Origin: Siphonodentalium dalli
Lineage: Eukaryota; Mollusca; Scaphopoda; Gadilida; Siphonodentaliidae
Reading direction: 5' to 3'
Assembly (NCBI GenBank): GCA_032622095.1
Contig: CP136066.1
Coordinates: 8,769,784-8,833,783, forward strand
Length of the DNA: 64,000 bases
The translations under genes were made by a program, and so were the position numbers. Within the stretch, counting starts at the first letter, position 1; every line of letters begins with the position of its first letter. Below the pieces are notes generated by a model. The model was not told the DNA's origin, searched no databases, and was given only the letters and a program-made list of their open reading frames with translations. Below are positions 33,823-46,411 of this stretch, one piece after another.

Positions 33823-33829
33823 TATGTAA

Positions 33830-34490
33830 TATTCAGCTAATTGTGAATGTGTGTGGGGAATTAAATCAGGTACATGTATCGGCATTGCCAGTGGTTTCAG
33901 CCGTTGTTACAAAATAATACCCCTCACCCTTAGTTGTAACAGCTCGCTGTAATGCTTACGTGCCATGCCAATTGGTAAAATATTGTTTTTATGATACCGG
34001 TAGTCAATTCAAGCTACAGTAGAGCTCTACATATACATGTACATGTAGCTATAGTACAGGACCTACTTGTCTGTAGAACTACAAACACTTGTAATATTAA
34101 TATGTATTGGAAATTTGTTTTAAATATCTGCGATAAATACACATAATTATAGATCTATACCCATAGCATACACCATGTTAATATAACCCATTGCATTAAT
34201 GAGAAAGTAAACAACCTGATCGTACAATCTTATCGTGTGTCTACCGTAAGTAATAAAAATAGAAGTCGCAAGACTAAAATCGGACTGTGCCGCACACTGA
34301 TCCTATTATCGCAAGGGTCTGCGACAAATATCGTGCAACAATGCAACAAATATCGCTTCGTGTGCCACCCGCTTAACGCCAAAGGGTAATTTACCATATT
34401 GGAAACTAAAGTTCTGTCTTAGATTCCGCTATTATAGTTTCATCCTAATAATACCTTGCTGGTATTTAAATTTGCACTATATTCTGATAT
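33830..34490. other. No gene seen
   Basis: AT-rich with ACATGTAC words (34035-34050) and nothing else notable. Confidence 0.4.
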
Positions 34491-34499
34491 TACTGGTAC

Positions 34500-35170
34500 C
34501 GGTGTAACATAATATCTCCCCCCGCCACCCTGGACATCTTTCCCCCACCCTGGATATCCACCCCCCAATTTAATTTTTTTTTCTTCTGAGAAATATTTGT
34601 TTGAGTCAGGGTTTGGGGTGGGGGAAATGACTCATACAACTTTTTCTCTGACCTGCACATCTCCCCCCCCCCACCCTAAACCCTAACTCGAACAACTTTT
34701 CTGAGAAGAAGTTAATTTCTCGATGTTTCATGACAATATAAAGCAAAATAAGCGATAAAACCATAAGATGATTTTTTTGTCATGTACCGGTAGGTGCTGG
34801 GTGGGGTGGGGGAGATATCCTGACCTGGATATCTGCGCCCCCCCCCCCCCCACGTCCAAACCCTGACTCAAACAACTTTTTCTCGGAAGAAGTTAATTTT
34901 CTCGCGTTTCATGTCTATATAAAGCAAAATAAGTGATAACACCATAAGAGGATTTTTTTGTCATGTACTAGTAGGTGCTGTGTGGGGGGAGATATCATGA
35001 ACTGGACATCACCCCCCCCCCCCCCCCCCACCCCAAACCATGACTCAAACAATTTTTTCTCGGAAGAAGCTAATTTCTCGCTGTTTCATTACTATAAGCC
35101 TATATAAAGCAAAATAAGCGATAAAACCATAAGATGATTTGTTTTGTCATGCAGGTGCTGGGTGGGGGGG
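34500..35170. repeat. ~190-bp tandem repeat with poly-C tracts
   Basis: Three to four units share 'gataaaaccataagatgattt', GTAGGTGCTG, a G-rich block, a run of up to about 15 C, 'aaaccctgactcaaacaa' and 'cggaagaagttaat'. The C-runs could be unstable in cloning or sequencing. Confidence 0.75.
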
Positions 35171-35833
35171 ATTCCAAGTTGGACATTTTAAAATCACACA
35201 AGTAAAAACTAGTAATTAGTGAGAAATTGTTTAACTTAAACCAACACTGGGTCGGGGGGTGCAGGGTCACTGTGTCAGGTTGGAAATTTCAAACAGATGG
35301 GGAAACTTGATGAACCAGATTGAAAGTTCCAAGCCAAGACTGTACCATGTAGAGACCTGTGCTTGTGGAATTTAGTGAATATGGGAGGTTGATCTGTTTT
35401 TATGATGGTGGGGGGGTCCCTGGGTAGGCGTAGTTGGAAATTTCAGATTGAACAACCTTCCAACAGAGACCACAATTACACACTAGTATAGATACCAGTT
35501 TTAACACACTTTATTTTGTATACTTTCAATGATATTGAACAAATCAAGAAGATTCAGATTGAATTTCATCAAATTTTTCAACTGGCTCAGAAATAATAAA
35601 AACTGAACAATATGATGCCTTAAAACTGTCATGCTGACATGTGGCATGGGGTCTGAAATGTACAGGGACTCCCTACTAACCTTTCTACTCTCCTATATCT
35701 AGTATCAGTATGCTAATAAAACTCAATTTTGATTGTTCCTTTGTCTGCGACCTAGCGGTTTCTTTACAAATAGGTAAATTGATACATTTGCCCCTGCCAT
35801 CAGCTGATTCAAAGGGGCTGTCATGATTTATTT
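35171..35833. other. No gene; two GGAAATTTC boxes
   Basis: TTGGAAATTTCAAA (about 35281) and TTGGAAATTTCAGA (about 35435), related to the boxes of the 17-kb region, with 'gggggtcc' nearby. Suggests a shared dispersed repeat. Confidence 0.35.
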
Positions 35834-36454
35834 CACCTGATACAGACCAATGTTACTCTGTAGTAATACAAAACTATTAGTTAAAATTCCTCAGTGATAT
35901 AGGGTATGTAGCATGCCACGCCAGCCGTTGAGGCATGCCACATGTTCTTTGACAAGCTAAAATCGTAACATTGCCACAGGGTAATAACTCTATAAAGAAT
36001 GTATATTTACGAAATAACGGCGATTTGTATTAGAAATAACAACACCACAATAGATCAACTGTGGTGAAATATAAGTAAAATTCTTCTCTTGGGTGGGTGG
36101 GCTTGGGGGAGGTTTGGGGTACGCTCTTTAAAAAACTTCTCCAAATATGCCCGTTATTTCGTCAAAAACACTTCTTCAAATATCTCCGTTATTTAGTTAA
36201 TAAAAATAATTTCTTATTTAATAATTCGCGCTATTTCGTCATTTCGATGCATTTTTTATTCCGCAATTTCGCTGTATTTTCCTATTTCGCTTTTTCGTGG
36301 TATTTCATATTTCGATAATTCGCTATATTTGACATATTATGGGATATTGGCATGCCTCAACGGCTGGCGTGGCATGCCACATACCCTTAATCAATGAGGA
36401 ATTTTAACTAATAGTTTTGTATTACTACAGAGTAACATTGGTCTGTATCAGGTG
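35834..36454. mobile_element. Foldback element with 107-bp arms
   Basis: Left arm 35834-35940 and right arm 36348-36454 are near-perfect inverted copies, from CACCTGATACAGACCAATGT to GCCGTTGAGGCATGCC. The ~400-bp middle is AT-rich with TATTTCG-type repeats and has no gene. Confidence 0.88.
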
Positions 36455-37230
36455 ATTTATTTTAAATAATTACATACCTAAAATGGTTGGACCCATCAAG
36501 CTGAAATATTTGCACACGTTTAAATTTACCAGGGGAATGTCATGTCATAGGTCCCTTTGACATCATATGATATAAAGGAGGACTAATAAATTATATGAAC
36601 AAAGGTAAATGATTAATAAAGAGTATTTAGTATCAGATTAGAAGATATATAAGAAAATTTATTCAAATGGGTAATTTGACCAAGGGATTGCCATGGGATA
36701 GGTGCTCAGATGACTTAAAGTGGCACTAATAACTAGCAACAAAGAGTGTTTCTCTTCAGATTAGATAATATGGAGGGAGAATCAGTGGAACTTTCCCCTG
36801 GTGTCTCATGGAATAGGTCCGGTTATCTCATTTTACTCAAAAAATCACTAATAATCAATTTAAATGACCTGGATAGAAGTCTTGAATGCAAACTATTAAT
36901 TTAATCCGCACTTAACTGAGCAACTCCCGGTACCCAGCTAGTAATGATTCTAATGTTGTTTTTAATGAAGACACCAATACTATAAATTTTTCATGTTAAA
37001 ACAAAATTCACTTACCTGAATCATTTGTATGTACCGGTCAGCTAAGCGGGAAGTACTTTTAGTCATTCCTTTTATTCAACAGTTCAGACGCCTCGAAAAG
37101 ACGCCATAGCACTTATTAGACTTATACTGCAGCATACAGTTGATCAGTTGTTCAACCAGACTTGTAAATTCATGTCCAGATTGATGTTGTACATGTATGT
37201 GCATTGCATACTTAAAAGTGTTTTATTTCT
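36455..37230. other. Diverged ~125-bp repeats, no gene
   Basis: Three diverged units in 36500-36870 contain 'ggg.aatg.catg..ataggtcc' and 'actaataa'. The rest is unremarkable. Confidence 0.35.
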
Positions 37231-37238
37231 ATTTTCAG

Positions 37239-37303
37239 TGTCAGATATTTCAGATCTACAAGCTGATTTAATATCGCACAAACTATCAGAAGTTCAACTC
37301 TGA
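37239..37303 (+). CDS. Candidate terminal exon (20 codons)
   Basis: A strong acceptor (TTTTATTTCTATTTTCAG) is followed in phase 2 by SDISDLQADLISHKLSEVQL and TGA. It resembles the amphipathic tail of some longer protein, but it is too short to assign, and no upstream exon was found within the window. Chance is a real alternative. Confidence 0.2.
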
Positions 37304-38230
37304 TCTGACATGTACTGGTTTCTGACTAAATTTGCAAAATGGTGAGACAACTTCGTTGAACCGGTGTAAAATTCATTCTCAAGCAGTGATTAAATGGAAC
37401 TGTCGTATCATGTCTGACTATGATGACACACAGGTCAAAGCCAATATGTTCTATGTGTCCCTATGAGCTCTCATGATGGAATGTGTGCTACTGGCAAAGA
37501 CAATATCGTAATGAACTGACAAAACAGGAACCGAGATTGTTAAAGAATTGGCCATTCCAGCTTCCTCATAATACTAAAATGAAGTGTTGGGAAATGCAAG
37601 ATATAGGAAACACTTTCTTTCCAAATTATTTGAGGTAGTCCTATGTGCAATGGATACCGTTGTGGTGGAGGCAATGCAAGGCTTCCGCGTGTACATTGCA
37701 CATATTGTGATTCTTGAACCTGTCGTCACAAAATGAAATCGCACAGGACGCTGATGCATATTTCTTTTCTCCAGTGCAAAACATTTTATAAATATACAGG
37801 CTATTTATTCGCTTGTTCTAAAGAAAATATACACTCCTTCAATTCTGAAGAGCATAACTCTTGTTGTATAAAGTTTGGAAAACGCCATGTAAGTTACACT
37901 TGAAGGTGTTGTCTTACAGAAAGTGTAATCAAGAATACACAAAGACTCCTGGATGATGTGATTGCCTTCTGATTAATAAAATATTGGTTCCAACAATATG
38001 ATCACAATATTTTAAACCAATTCCAAAATCGCCAACAAACCAGAATATCACAATGAGGTATATTGTTATTAGAATGAAATACCGGAAGTATTATTTTTAT
38101 TCTTGCCATGCCTGTCATGTTCCAGGGGACTGAGTTGAGCCATAAATACCAATAAGACAAGCTGATTGTAATTGGGCCTCCCTGCCAAACCTGTTTACCC
38201 CCACCAAACTCTAGTTTAGCACACATACTA
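37304..38230. other. No gene seen
   Basis: Short open frames on the minus strand (37574-37759, 38002-38271) lack support. Confidence 0.4.
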
Positions 38231-38962
38231 TATACACCGGTCAGTAAGCCCACCCTCGAAGATAAGCCCAATCTGGGGTTTTACCCTAAATAAAACATGG
38301 GATGGTCCTCGTAGATAAGCCCACCCTCATTTTTGAGCATTTGGAAGGTGAATTCACATATTTCTATCCTGTATAATAGGAGAAGATACTCAAGCACATT
38401 ATTATTTTTTCGTGTTGTTTTTCTTAAAACATAAAGATGAATAATAGTACACACTTGTGTTAATTTTGTTGTGAATTATACACATCTTATTCTGTTCTTA
38501 GTTGTTGGATCAATCAGAGGCATAAAATTAATAAAGTCAAAGGATGTGTCACTTACTGTTCACCTGCATCTCACTGTTTTGTTTTTATAAGAATTACAAG
38601 TTGCTTGAATAATAAGCATTAGTGTAACACAATTAACATGTGAACTCATCATACAACCATATTGTGTTAACAAATTAATCCCAAAAATTTACAACCTTAA
38701 TCAAATTGACCCCAAATGTACCTGTCTATCACTGTTTCTGGTTATTATCATGTGATTTTATCTTCTCAATAATATAAATAAAACTCATTATTTATACCCT
38801 ATTCAATACAAAACGTGGTATTGGTATAAAATATGAATGTAGGTTGGCACAAGAAGGCTAACTGAATGTTTACACAGGGGGGTGGGTCATCGTGAGTAAG
38901 CCCAGTACCCATTTTTTTTAGCAAACACGTGCACGAGCCCCCGCCTTGGTAACAGGTGTATA
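38231..38962. mobile_element. Possible TIR element ending TATACACC
   Basis: Left TATACACCGGTCAGTAAGCC and right GGTAACAGGTGTATA are weakly inverted. Three 'agtaagccca / gataagccca' words occur near both ends. The match is short, so the boundaries are tentative. Confidence 0.3.
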
Positions 38963-39905
38963 AAGTATTAAAATGTGTTGCTTTCTCAGTAATTTAGTTC
39001 AGTGTTGAACTTCTTTAGATGGTATAAATTTGTGCTGGATGTAGACATGGAAATTATCCCAGGACAAATACAAACAATATCAGTGATATTTTAAGCATTG
39101 TATTGATTTTATATCACAACACGGCTTAAAATGTCCAGTGTTTTTGGTTAAATCGATGAGTTGCCAAGATGAAATTTCGCAATTCAGCTGAAGGAACTGT
39201 GTTAGCCAGCGCCTGTCTTGCGGAAATGTAGAGACGGGGTCAGTTGGAGATGTGTACAGAGCGTGTGTTACTGGCCCAAACTTTATGACGTGCGATCACG
39301 TAAGGTTACCACGTAGGGTATTTCACTGATTGTCCTATCCTTACGCAATTGCACTCGTCCTATAAACTTGCGATAGTAACACACCCATGCCATTTTGTGT
39401 ACATATTTCACACCAACGTATCATATTGTTATAGTGGCAAGTGTGTCTATATGCTTGTGACATAAAATGTGGCAAGCGTCTGCTAAGTTGTAAGGCATTG
39501 TTATCTCTTAATTTCACAATGCATTCTAGACTTGGGATGTGTCAAGCTATCATTTCGCCATTACACTTGTCCGATCAACTTGCGACATGAACACAGACAT
39601 GCGTTTTTGTATATATATATTTCATACCGAGCATGTGGATGGCAAGCGCGTCCATATGCTTGCGACATACACTATGGCAATAATCTGTTAATTCGTTAGT
39701 ATAGTTTAATCATGGCTATATCCAAATTTCACAATGCGTTCCTAAGTAGGAATCTATTGAAATTCCGGAAGGAGTGTCCACATGGTTGCGACATTGATCA
39801 ACGCATCCTAGAATACAAACTGAAGTTGTTTATTGATGTAGTAACACAGTTTAAAAATGATAGATGTAGGAACGTATTGAAAAATTCAAATAAAATCCAG
39901 TTTTA
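38963..39905. repeat. ~200-bp direct duplication, otherwise no gene
   Basis: 39340-39530 and 39535-39735 share 'cttgcgac/atag', 'acacac/gacatgc', 'ggcaag.g.gtc.atatgcttg.gacata' and 'atttcacaatgc.ttc'. The open frame 39712-39906 (MAISKFHNAFLSRNLLKFRK) starts in the second unit and has no known domain. Confidence 0.4.
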
Positions 39906-40070
39906 AAGTTGTGACAACCAGAAATTTGGTGCAATGTTTTCGTTGCTGCCTGGTACGACTGACATGAGTTTTGGTGCCGATAGTGTTTGGAGTCTTTTAA
40001 ATTTAAACAGATAATGAATGAATGAAGTCTGTTTTAACTGTGTTATCGATATTCGGTGTTCACAGAACAA

Positions 40071-40175
40071 TCAACGAACGATTCACGCCAGACGACAAAT
40101 ATCGACCAATCCTCGTACGGTTTACATCAGACGACTAATATCGACCAATCCCCGTATGGTTTACATCAGACGATA
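40071..40175. repeat. 39-bp tandem repeat
   Basis: About two and a half copies containing CAGACGAC(A/T)AATATCGACC, AATCC and CGTA(C/T)GGTTTACAT. Confidence 0.8.
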
Positions 40176-40225
40176 TCTGCTGAGAAAATCAGAAAACATG
40201 CAGATTTCATTGTCACCACAGCCAT

Positions 40226-40242
40226 CGTTGTTGTTGTTTTGT

Positions 40243-40273
<31 letters not shown>

Positions 40274-40275
40274 AG
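40226..40275. repeat. (TTG)n microsatellite
   Basis: About 16 TTG triplets with one interruption. It gives poly-Leu or poly-Val in overlapping false frames. Confidence 0.95.
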
Positions 40276-40689
40276 TTTCCTCTGTTACACATGTGAAAAT
40301 GTGCTGAACAGTTTGTGGTGTGTATAGTTTGTTAGTATTCATCAGCAGATAGAATAAGAATGGAAGTCAATGGAATCATTCCTTATTGAATCATCAGTTC
40401 TCATCAGAGATGTGTTAGTTTCAGGCACAATGACAGATAACAGTCAGTCTATATAATTAGGCTGTTAGTTAGAATGAAGCACTGTATAGTAAATCAGTAT
40501 TGAACTTTACAATTTTCCATGATTATTATATATTAAATGTCATATTGATGTGAGTTAATTATATCCACTCTCCATGTACATGTATGTATAGTTCAAAGTT
40601 CAAACATTTACACGCAGAGCTCACTGTCTCACAGCCATCATACCCCCGGCATCTTATACTTCGTATAAAGAGAGTCTATGTATTGGATA
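40276..40689. other. No gene seen
   Basis: AT-rich intergenic sequence. Confidence 0.4.
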
Positions 40690-40852
40690 GATCATCTAAA
40701 CGAGTGTCTTCATAATTAAGACGGCCGGCGTGTGTCTTGTGTGGGAGTGATAAACTCTACTCACGAGCGCGGAGCGCTAGTGAGTAGGTTTTATCACTCC
40801 CAAACAAGACGCACGGCGGACGTCTTGATTGTGAAGACACGAGTGAGATGAT
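40690..40852. repeat. 163-bp foldback with CpG-rich centre
   Basis: Outer arms ATCATCT...CGAGTGTCTTC / GAAGACACGAGTGAGATGAT, inner GGGAGTGATAAA / TTTATCACTCCC, and centre CACGAGCGCGGAGCGCTAGTG. Similar in size and design to the foldback at 15587-15770, but with a different sequence. Confidence 0.82.
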
Positions 40853-42048
40853 AAATAGATTAAAAAGACCGAACAGCAGTGGACTGTAATTATCGTTAAT
40901 GATACATCTTTAGAATTCAACGCGAGGGGGATTTTAATTACAAGAAGGTTATCCGGCGTGAAGCCATCTGCTAGCCATTTGCGGGATAATTATGTCCGGC
41001 CCAAGGAGTGGCAAATTATATGTCCATCACGCGACCACAGAAAATAGCGCGCAGGGGCGTAAGGTTTTGTTGGCTAAATTATTTCCCCGCCAATACTAAG
41101 ACATTTCATTGGTGAAGCCATGACAAGATGAACAACGAAGCCACGTGGAAAAACAGGGGATATAAAAGGCGTTGGGAAAATAAGTTTAATCACTTTCGGA
41201 CGAGATTAAAACTTATTATCACAGTGTATTTTATATACTTGTATTTCCAAAATACTACAATTCCCAAATAGTTCAGGGGACAGTTACCTTATAATAATCG
41301 CATCTACGCGATGGCAAATGTGTTTCTCCATCACTTATAGATAGATATCCCTGGGTTAAATGAAACGGAGTGTATTACTTCAATGTTATTATAATCACAG
41401 ATCAATGTATGTCTGAATTACTGAATTCATCCAACCAATCAATCGAAGTTGCAATCACTGGCAACTGTTATATTCAACCACGATTCGATCACTTAATGGA
41501 GCAAACATTTAACAATCCAACGTTTTCTAGCAAAGGCTACCTTTGAATATATTTCCTGATTTAAAGCTGCACGGGTCCTTTGTAATAAGTAAATTGATAT
41601 AAAGTTTACTTAAATGCAAATGGAAATCCGCGTTGAGTTTCGAGCTTTTTTACATCAAAGAATCACATTCTTATAATTGATATACACACATCGTTCTATA
41701 GTTTATCTTGGGCTATGCTTGAGGACCCAAAATATGTTTAAATCTAAATAAAGATTGATTGTTTGGTTGATTGACGAATGTTCGTTGAATTGTTATCACT
41801 GTTTATTATGTTACTGTCATTCTAATTATAATTCTAAATTTGTTCTCTACTTATCGACATGACTTTTGGACAAGATTAAAACTTATTATCACAGCGTATT
41901 TACTTCCTTGTTTTTCACCAATTTTAGGTACCAAGCCTACCAGCTAATTCCCCAAACAAAGATGCAAATATAAAAGATGGCAGCGGATTATATATAGACA
42001 AAGGAAACTCACACACCCGAAAAAAAACCCGCACTGCTACACTGGTGC
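40853..42048. other. No gene; possible LINE tail near 41710-41775
   Basis: 41710-41775 has 'gaggacccaaaatatgtttaaatctaaataaag' followed by GATTGATTGTTTGGTTGATT, a short-repeat tail of LINE type. 'gattaaaacttattatcacag' occurs at about 41205 and 41873 (a direct repeat). Confidence 0.35.
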
Positions 42049-42324
42049 TTGAATCCCCGGGCAACGATTCCCGAAGTTATCAGCGATCAACGACACGACA
42101 ACCATGTATGCAAAATAAGTCACCATCACAACGACTCGGACAATGGACAATCCATTACACCAGTTCCATCGGACTTTAACTCGGCATCGTCGAGGTTATC
42201 GCCACTGCCGCCACCATCAGCGGTTCATGAGCCGAATCATCAACAGGAAAACATGCATGCGGACAAGATGGAACTATACAGTTTTCAAAAGAAAGAGGGA
42301 GAGAGAGAGAAAGCGGAAGAGTGA
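42049..42324 (+). other. Unassigned open frame (91 codons)
   Basis: Ser/Pro/His-rich (SRLSPLPPPSAVHEPNHQQE) ending in a Lys/Glu-rich tail encoded by a GAGA run. No initiation or splice context decides it, and codon use cannot be judged on this length. Could be an exon or accidental. Confidence 0.15.
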
Positions 42325-42689
42325 AAAATGTTTATCCTTCTCGAAATTTCGGAGCTGTGACTTTTTTCAGATTCAAATTCTACACGGAAAGAGAATGTAA
42401 CATTTGTGTGGATTCCATTTAGGTATATTTACTTTAGATTATTAATGCAAAATATGAAGCAGAACATATAGCTTATCAATTTTTAATCCGTGAGATTTCG
42501 GTAAAACTGAAAATAGTTTAATGGTGGAATGCATTATGAATGGCAACGGCATGGTAGAATCTTAAACATATCCCGTATTTATGTTCACATTCATTGGTCT
42601 AAAATTATAACAATGCAAATTCATTTTCACTGACCTAAAACCTCCACATTGCAAAATTCGTTTCGCATATAGCGACGGCAAAACAGACG

Positions 42690-42890
42690 CTCTTTATTAT
42701 ATACCACAACGGCAGCACAAACGCTCATTATTAAGGACACGCCGACAGCATAGACGCTCTTTATTATATATAAGAGCCGGAATCACATACGCTCTTTATT
42801 ATTTACCGCGACTCATCATAGACGCTCTTTATTATATACCACAGCGGGAGCACATACGCTCTTTATTATACATCTCAACACATAGAACAC
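42690..42890. repeat. ~40-bp tandem repeat
   Basis: Five to six imperfect units with ACGCTCTTTATTATATACCA and 'cagcgg.agcaca'. Confidence 0.75.
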
Positions 42891-42939
42891 ATAGCTTCTT
42901 TGTTTTAATCTGGGCCAGTTTGTCTGTTGCTTTCCGGGG

Positions 42940-43082
42940 TCGGTGGTTTCTACACGCACTGGGACGATTTCTCGGTGAAATCAAGTCTCTGCGTGGTCAT
43001 TCCTCCACCCGTAAAATTAGCAACGTCTTGTGTGGCCTAGCGGCTAGAACGACGATAAACCCTAATAAACCAAACCAAACCA
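42940..43082 (+). mobile_element. SINE-like 3' segment
   Basis: GGGGTCGGTGGTTTC, then 'ctctgcgtggtcattcctcc', GTGTGGCCTAGCGGCTAGAAC, 'gacgataaaccctaataaaccaaa' and a short CCAAA tail. 'Tggcctagcgg' recalls a tRNA-like A box, and the tail recalls SINE/LINE 3' ends in invertebrates. It does not fold as a tRNA. Confidence 0.4.
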
Positions 43083-43557
43083 AATCTTCGTTTTAATATA
43101 AACCCAAGTATAACCTAATTAGAATTTGTATACAAGCTTACTGTAAACTACTTGGCGCAAGTTTCAATTCACGGAACAAAATGCATATGCCCATAACAAT
43201 TCATTTAAACCGATAATATAAGATAAGAATTAATTCAAAATACACCCAAATGCGCAGTTGCAAAACATGAATAAAATGTATATAATTTGACATTTACAAT
43301 ATATATTGGATGAGTAACACATAGGCATTTCATCCTATAATGTTGGATTCATTTGTTATAAATTATTGATTGACTAGCTTTCATTGGAATTTAAATCGGC
43401 GAAGAAAGATTGGGTCAAATATAAGAATAATGGTTGCTTTGTGTAAATTCTTCATAATAAATCTAAATTTCTCCAAAATTGCCATTGCTGAAAAATTTAA
43501 AATGGTATTCTGTTTCAATTTGTTTACATCTACACATATTGCATAATCTTTCATTAA

Positions 43558-43949
43558 CCCTTTACCCAACAAACCGGCCAAAACCGGCCAAATAAAGCTT
43601 CAACAGCCTAAAATATCTTCGGTCTGTCTCAATAGAACCATACAAATATGGATATCATTGGAACCGGCTCCTTGACCACATTGTGATAGTTACAGTTATG
43701 CCCTGTGCCAATGCATTCTCTTATATATGCGAGTCGACCATAGGTCGCCTCGCATATATAAGAGAATGCATTGGCCTAAAAAAAATCTTTTTTTAACACT
43801 TTTTACCATTTTTTCTTACATTCTTTAACAATTTTATAATTTGTAATGTGTTAAGCCAATGCATTCTCTTATATATGCGAGGCGACCTATGGTCGACTCG
43901 CATATATAAGAGAATGCATTGGCACAGGGCCGTTCTGTTGGTTAAAGGG
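43558..43949 (-). mobile_element. Two-hairpin TTAA MITE, subfamily A, complete (392 bp)
   Basis: TTAA at 43554-43557 and 43950-43953. Same organisation and length as 3862-4253. Hairpins at about 43707-43774 and 43856-43923. It ends 22 bp before the open frame of the pseudogene that follows. Confidence 0.92.
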
Positions 43950-43971
43950 TTAACGAGTAGTGGGGCTGTAA

Positions 43972-45900
43972 GTGACTATTAATTGCATAATGGTACAGCT
44001 AACGATGCAGTTTCCAAATATTCCAATCGATCAAGTGCATGAACAGGAGAACATCAAATTGAAAGGAAATGGAGGGCGGATATGTTTAACAGAGAGCCCA
44101 GCAACAATAACGAAATGGCTAGTTGTTTACCCGAACCAATTGCGTGATGGGGACCCAGACGTGATTTCACTCATGAGAATCAGCTATTCCCCTGCCTTGT
44201 CCACGGGAGTTAAATTCAAGAAAGGGACAAAATCTAATTTGCTGGGAGGTATCCGGGTAGCAACTGGAGATATATCGGACCCACATAAAAATGTTAAGTG
44301 CAAGATATTCGAGGGAGGCATTCTTGTGGATATGATTGTACCTGCGATATGATCTACTTTTGATGAATACACACAGTCACTAATGAAGTTTCTACTCTAT
44401 AAACTAAGAAGTGTTGTTTGGGACAGGTATTTTGAAGGCAGCACAAAATGCGACACTCGTGAGAATCGTGGTACAGGTTTTGGATAAAAAGTTGGTGCCC
44501 AAACTAAGATTCCGAAAAAATGGAACGACTTCCTCCGTGATTCTGCGTATAAGCTTGAACTATTTGTATAAGACTCCCGGGTATTTCTTTGCACTAAGTC
44601 GGCAACTCTTAGACATGGATAGGATTTATTCAACAAAAGTATGTACATGTTTACAGGCAGTCACAGAGGCAGTATATAATACATAGTCAAACTATACGTG
44701 CATAGTAGCGAGCGTCATAATACTAGTTCATTACAAGACTGTCTTGTCCAGATTCCCTGGCCACTTCCCACATCTCTATATATCTATCAAGCCAACGTCC
44801 TTCTTCAAAACTCGTGTCGCCATACGATTGGACCACGTGTAGTGTACCTCGAACAGGTTAATATAATATATTCTTTATGGGATCAATAGCCCGTTATGAA
44901 ATAGCCTAGACTATTTCATCCAGGGTCAGTTTCCCACGCATATAGTATGGATTTGAGTCAGGGCATTGACTTCTATATTAACCCTACTTATGTCAGTCTC
45001 ACAGTAGAAAGTATTACATTTGAATTCCTGACATATTAAGCAACAGAACATGTTATGTGTGATACTAAAGTGATATACATGACAGAAGGTTCGTCAACTC
45101 CCAAAAAGCAAATTCTTCCGTCTTGAGAAACTGTTGTCTGGGGCTGATATTATAATTGTGCCTTTATCCAACAGAAGGGCCCTGTGCCAATGCATTCTCT
45201 TATATATGCGAGTCGACCATAGGTCGCCTCGCATATATAAGAGAATGCATTGGCTTAACACATTAAAAATTATAAAATTGTTAAAGAATGTAAGAAAAAA
45301 TGGTAAAAAGTGTTAAAAACAGATTTTTTTTAGGCCAATGCATTCTCTTATATATGCGAGGCGACCTATGGTCGACTCGCATATATAAGAGAATGCATTG
45401 GCACAGGGTATAACTGTAACTATCACAATGTGGTCAAGGAGCCGGTTCCAATGATATCCATATTTGTATGGTTCTATTGAGACAGACCGAAGATATTTTA
45501 GGCTGTTGAAGCATTATTCGTGCGCTTTCTTGTGGGCTCACGACAATCCAAGTTCGGATTGTTGACACAGAATGCTGATCTCTTGGTAATTCTCCTCGGT
45601 CAGTTTTCAAAGTTAACGAATGCCAACAGTGGTGCTGATATATGGGTTTCACTAGGAACAGACAAAACGGAAACATTTTACCATGTCAACAGCACATTTT
45701 ACGATCTGTGCGACGACAAGTGTTTATCTCTACACAGTTTGCATTCAATATCTGGGCAAAACAAGTTTCTGTATGGCATGGAAATATTATCCCGCGATCA
45801 CAGATACATTTCTTCTATTGGCGAATCAAACTTTTATTTAACTAGATTCGTCCTCAGATATTTTCAAAGAACTCGAATATTTCATTATCATTACGTATAA
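43972..45900 (+). pseudogene. Decayed repeat-associated gene with VDTD-type domain
   Basis: A single frame from 43972 runs past TGA (44350) and TAA (44485) to about 44577. It contains IDQVHEQENIKLKGNGGRIC, LTESPATITKW, FKKGTKSNLLGGI, VWDRYFEGSTKCDTREN and PKKWNDFLRDSAYK. After a gap and the MITE at 45160 it resumes near 45515, with a frameshift inside VRIVDT / ADLLVILLGQF, then ADIWVSLGTDKTETFYHVNS and LHSLHSISGQ. I recognise the order of blocks from a large unnamed family found as many copies in cnidarian, mollusc and fish genomes ('HEQNN..KG.GG..GLTE', 'VWD.Y...S.K..TR..RG', 'VRTVDTD...', 'HA.SG.D'). The VDTD segment may be PIN/FEN nuclease-like (inference). This copy is dead. Confidence 0.65.
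45160..45512 (+). mobile_element. Two-hairpin MITE, subfamily A, right end truncated
   Basis: The left end is degenerate (CCTTTATCCAACAGAAGG) and no TTAA is left. Hairpins at about 45186-45254 and 45334-45402. The long arm stops at GGCTGTTGAAGC, so the last ~45 bp are missing. It lies between two parts of the pseudogene. Confidence 0.85.
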
Positions 45901-46263
45901 TAAAGGTTGTCAACACTTGTCGCTGAATAGAAGGTACAGCATATGAAACGAGATGTCTACCAGGCAGGATTGTGGTACACTTGTCACGACAAGCTGCGGC
46001 TGTGAGTTCAGAACTCATTAAGTGTTGTTGCAAATCCGAAACTTGTAACATATGCAAATGTGCAAAAGCTGATTTACCATGCACATAGTTATGCAGATGT
46101 AATTGTAATATTAAGAATGGCTAAAATATTTGTTCAACATATAAACACAGGCACCGGTGATTATAACATGACACTCTATGAGTTGCTATCTATCGGCTGA
46201 TATTATCAGACTGTGAACATAATAGTTATATAACAAAAAACAAACGTGAATTTAATAAATAGA
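45901..46263. other. No gene seen
   Basis: AT-rich, no repeat recognised. Confidence 0.4.
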
Positions 46264-46411
46264 GGATCTCACATGAGTTTATATTTTATACGAAATTTAT
46301 CAACCGAGTTCACTAAATTCGATTTGAGCCGAGGTTTACCGAGGCTCAAATAGAATTTAGTGGACGAGGTTGATAAATTACGTATAAAATAGGACGAGTG
46401 TGAGATACCTT
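46264..46411. repeat. 148-bp foldback
   Basis: Arms run from GGATCTCACA to TTTATACG, AATTTATCAAC, CACTAAATTC and TTTGAGCC, with complements in order. Loop GAGGTTTACC. Imperfect but continuous pairing over about 65 bp per arm. Confidence 0.85.

Noticed and set aside
40226-40275. Poly-Leu/Val membrane segment
   Set aside because: It is the translation of a TTG microsatellite.
43030-43082. tRNA gene at GTGTGGCCTAGCGGCTAG
   Set aside because: Only an A-box-like stretch is present. There is no anticodon arm, T arm or B box, so a SINE relic is more likely.
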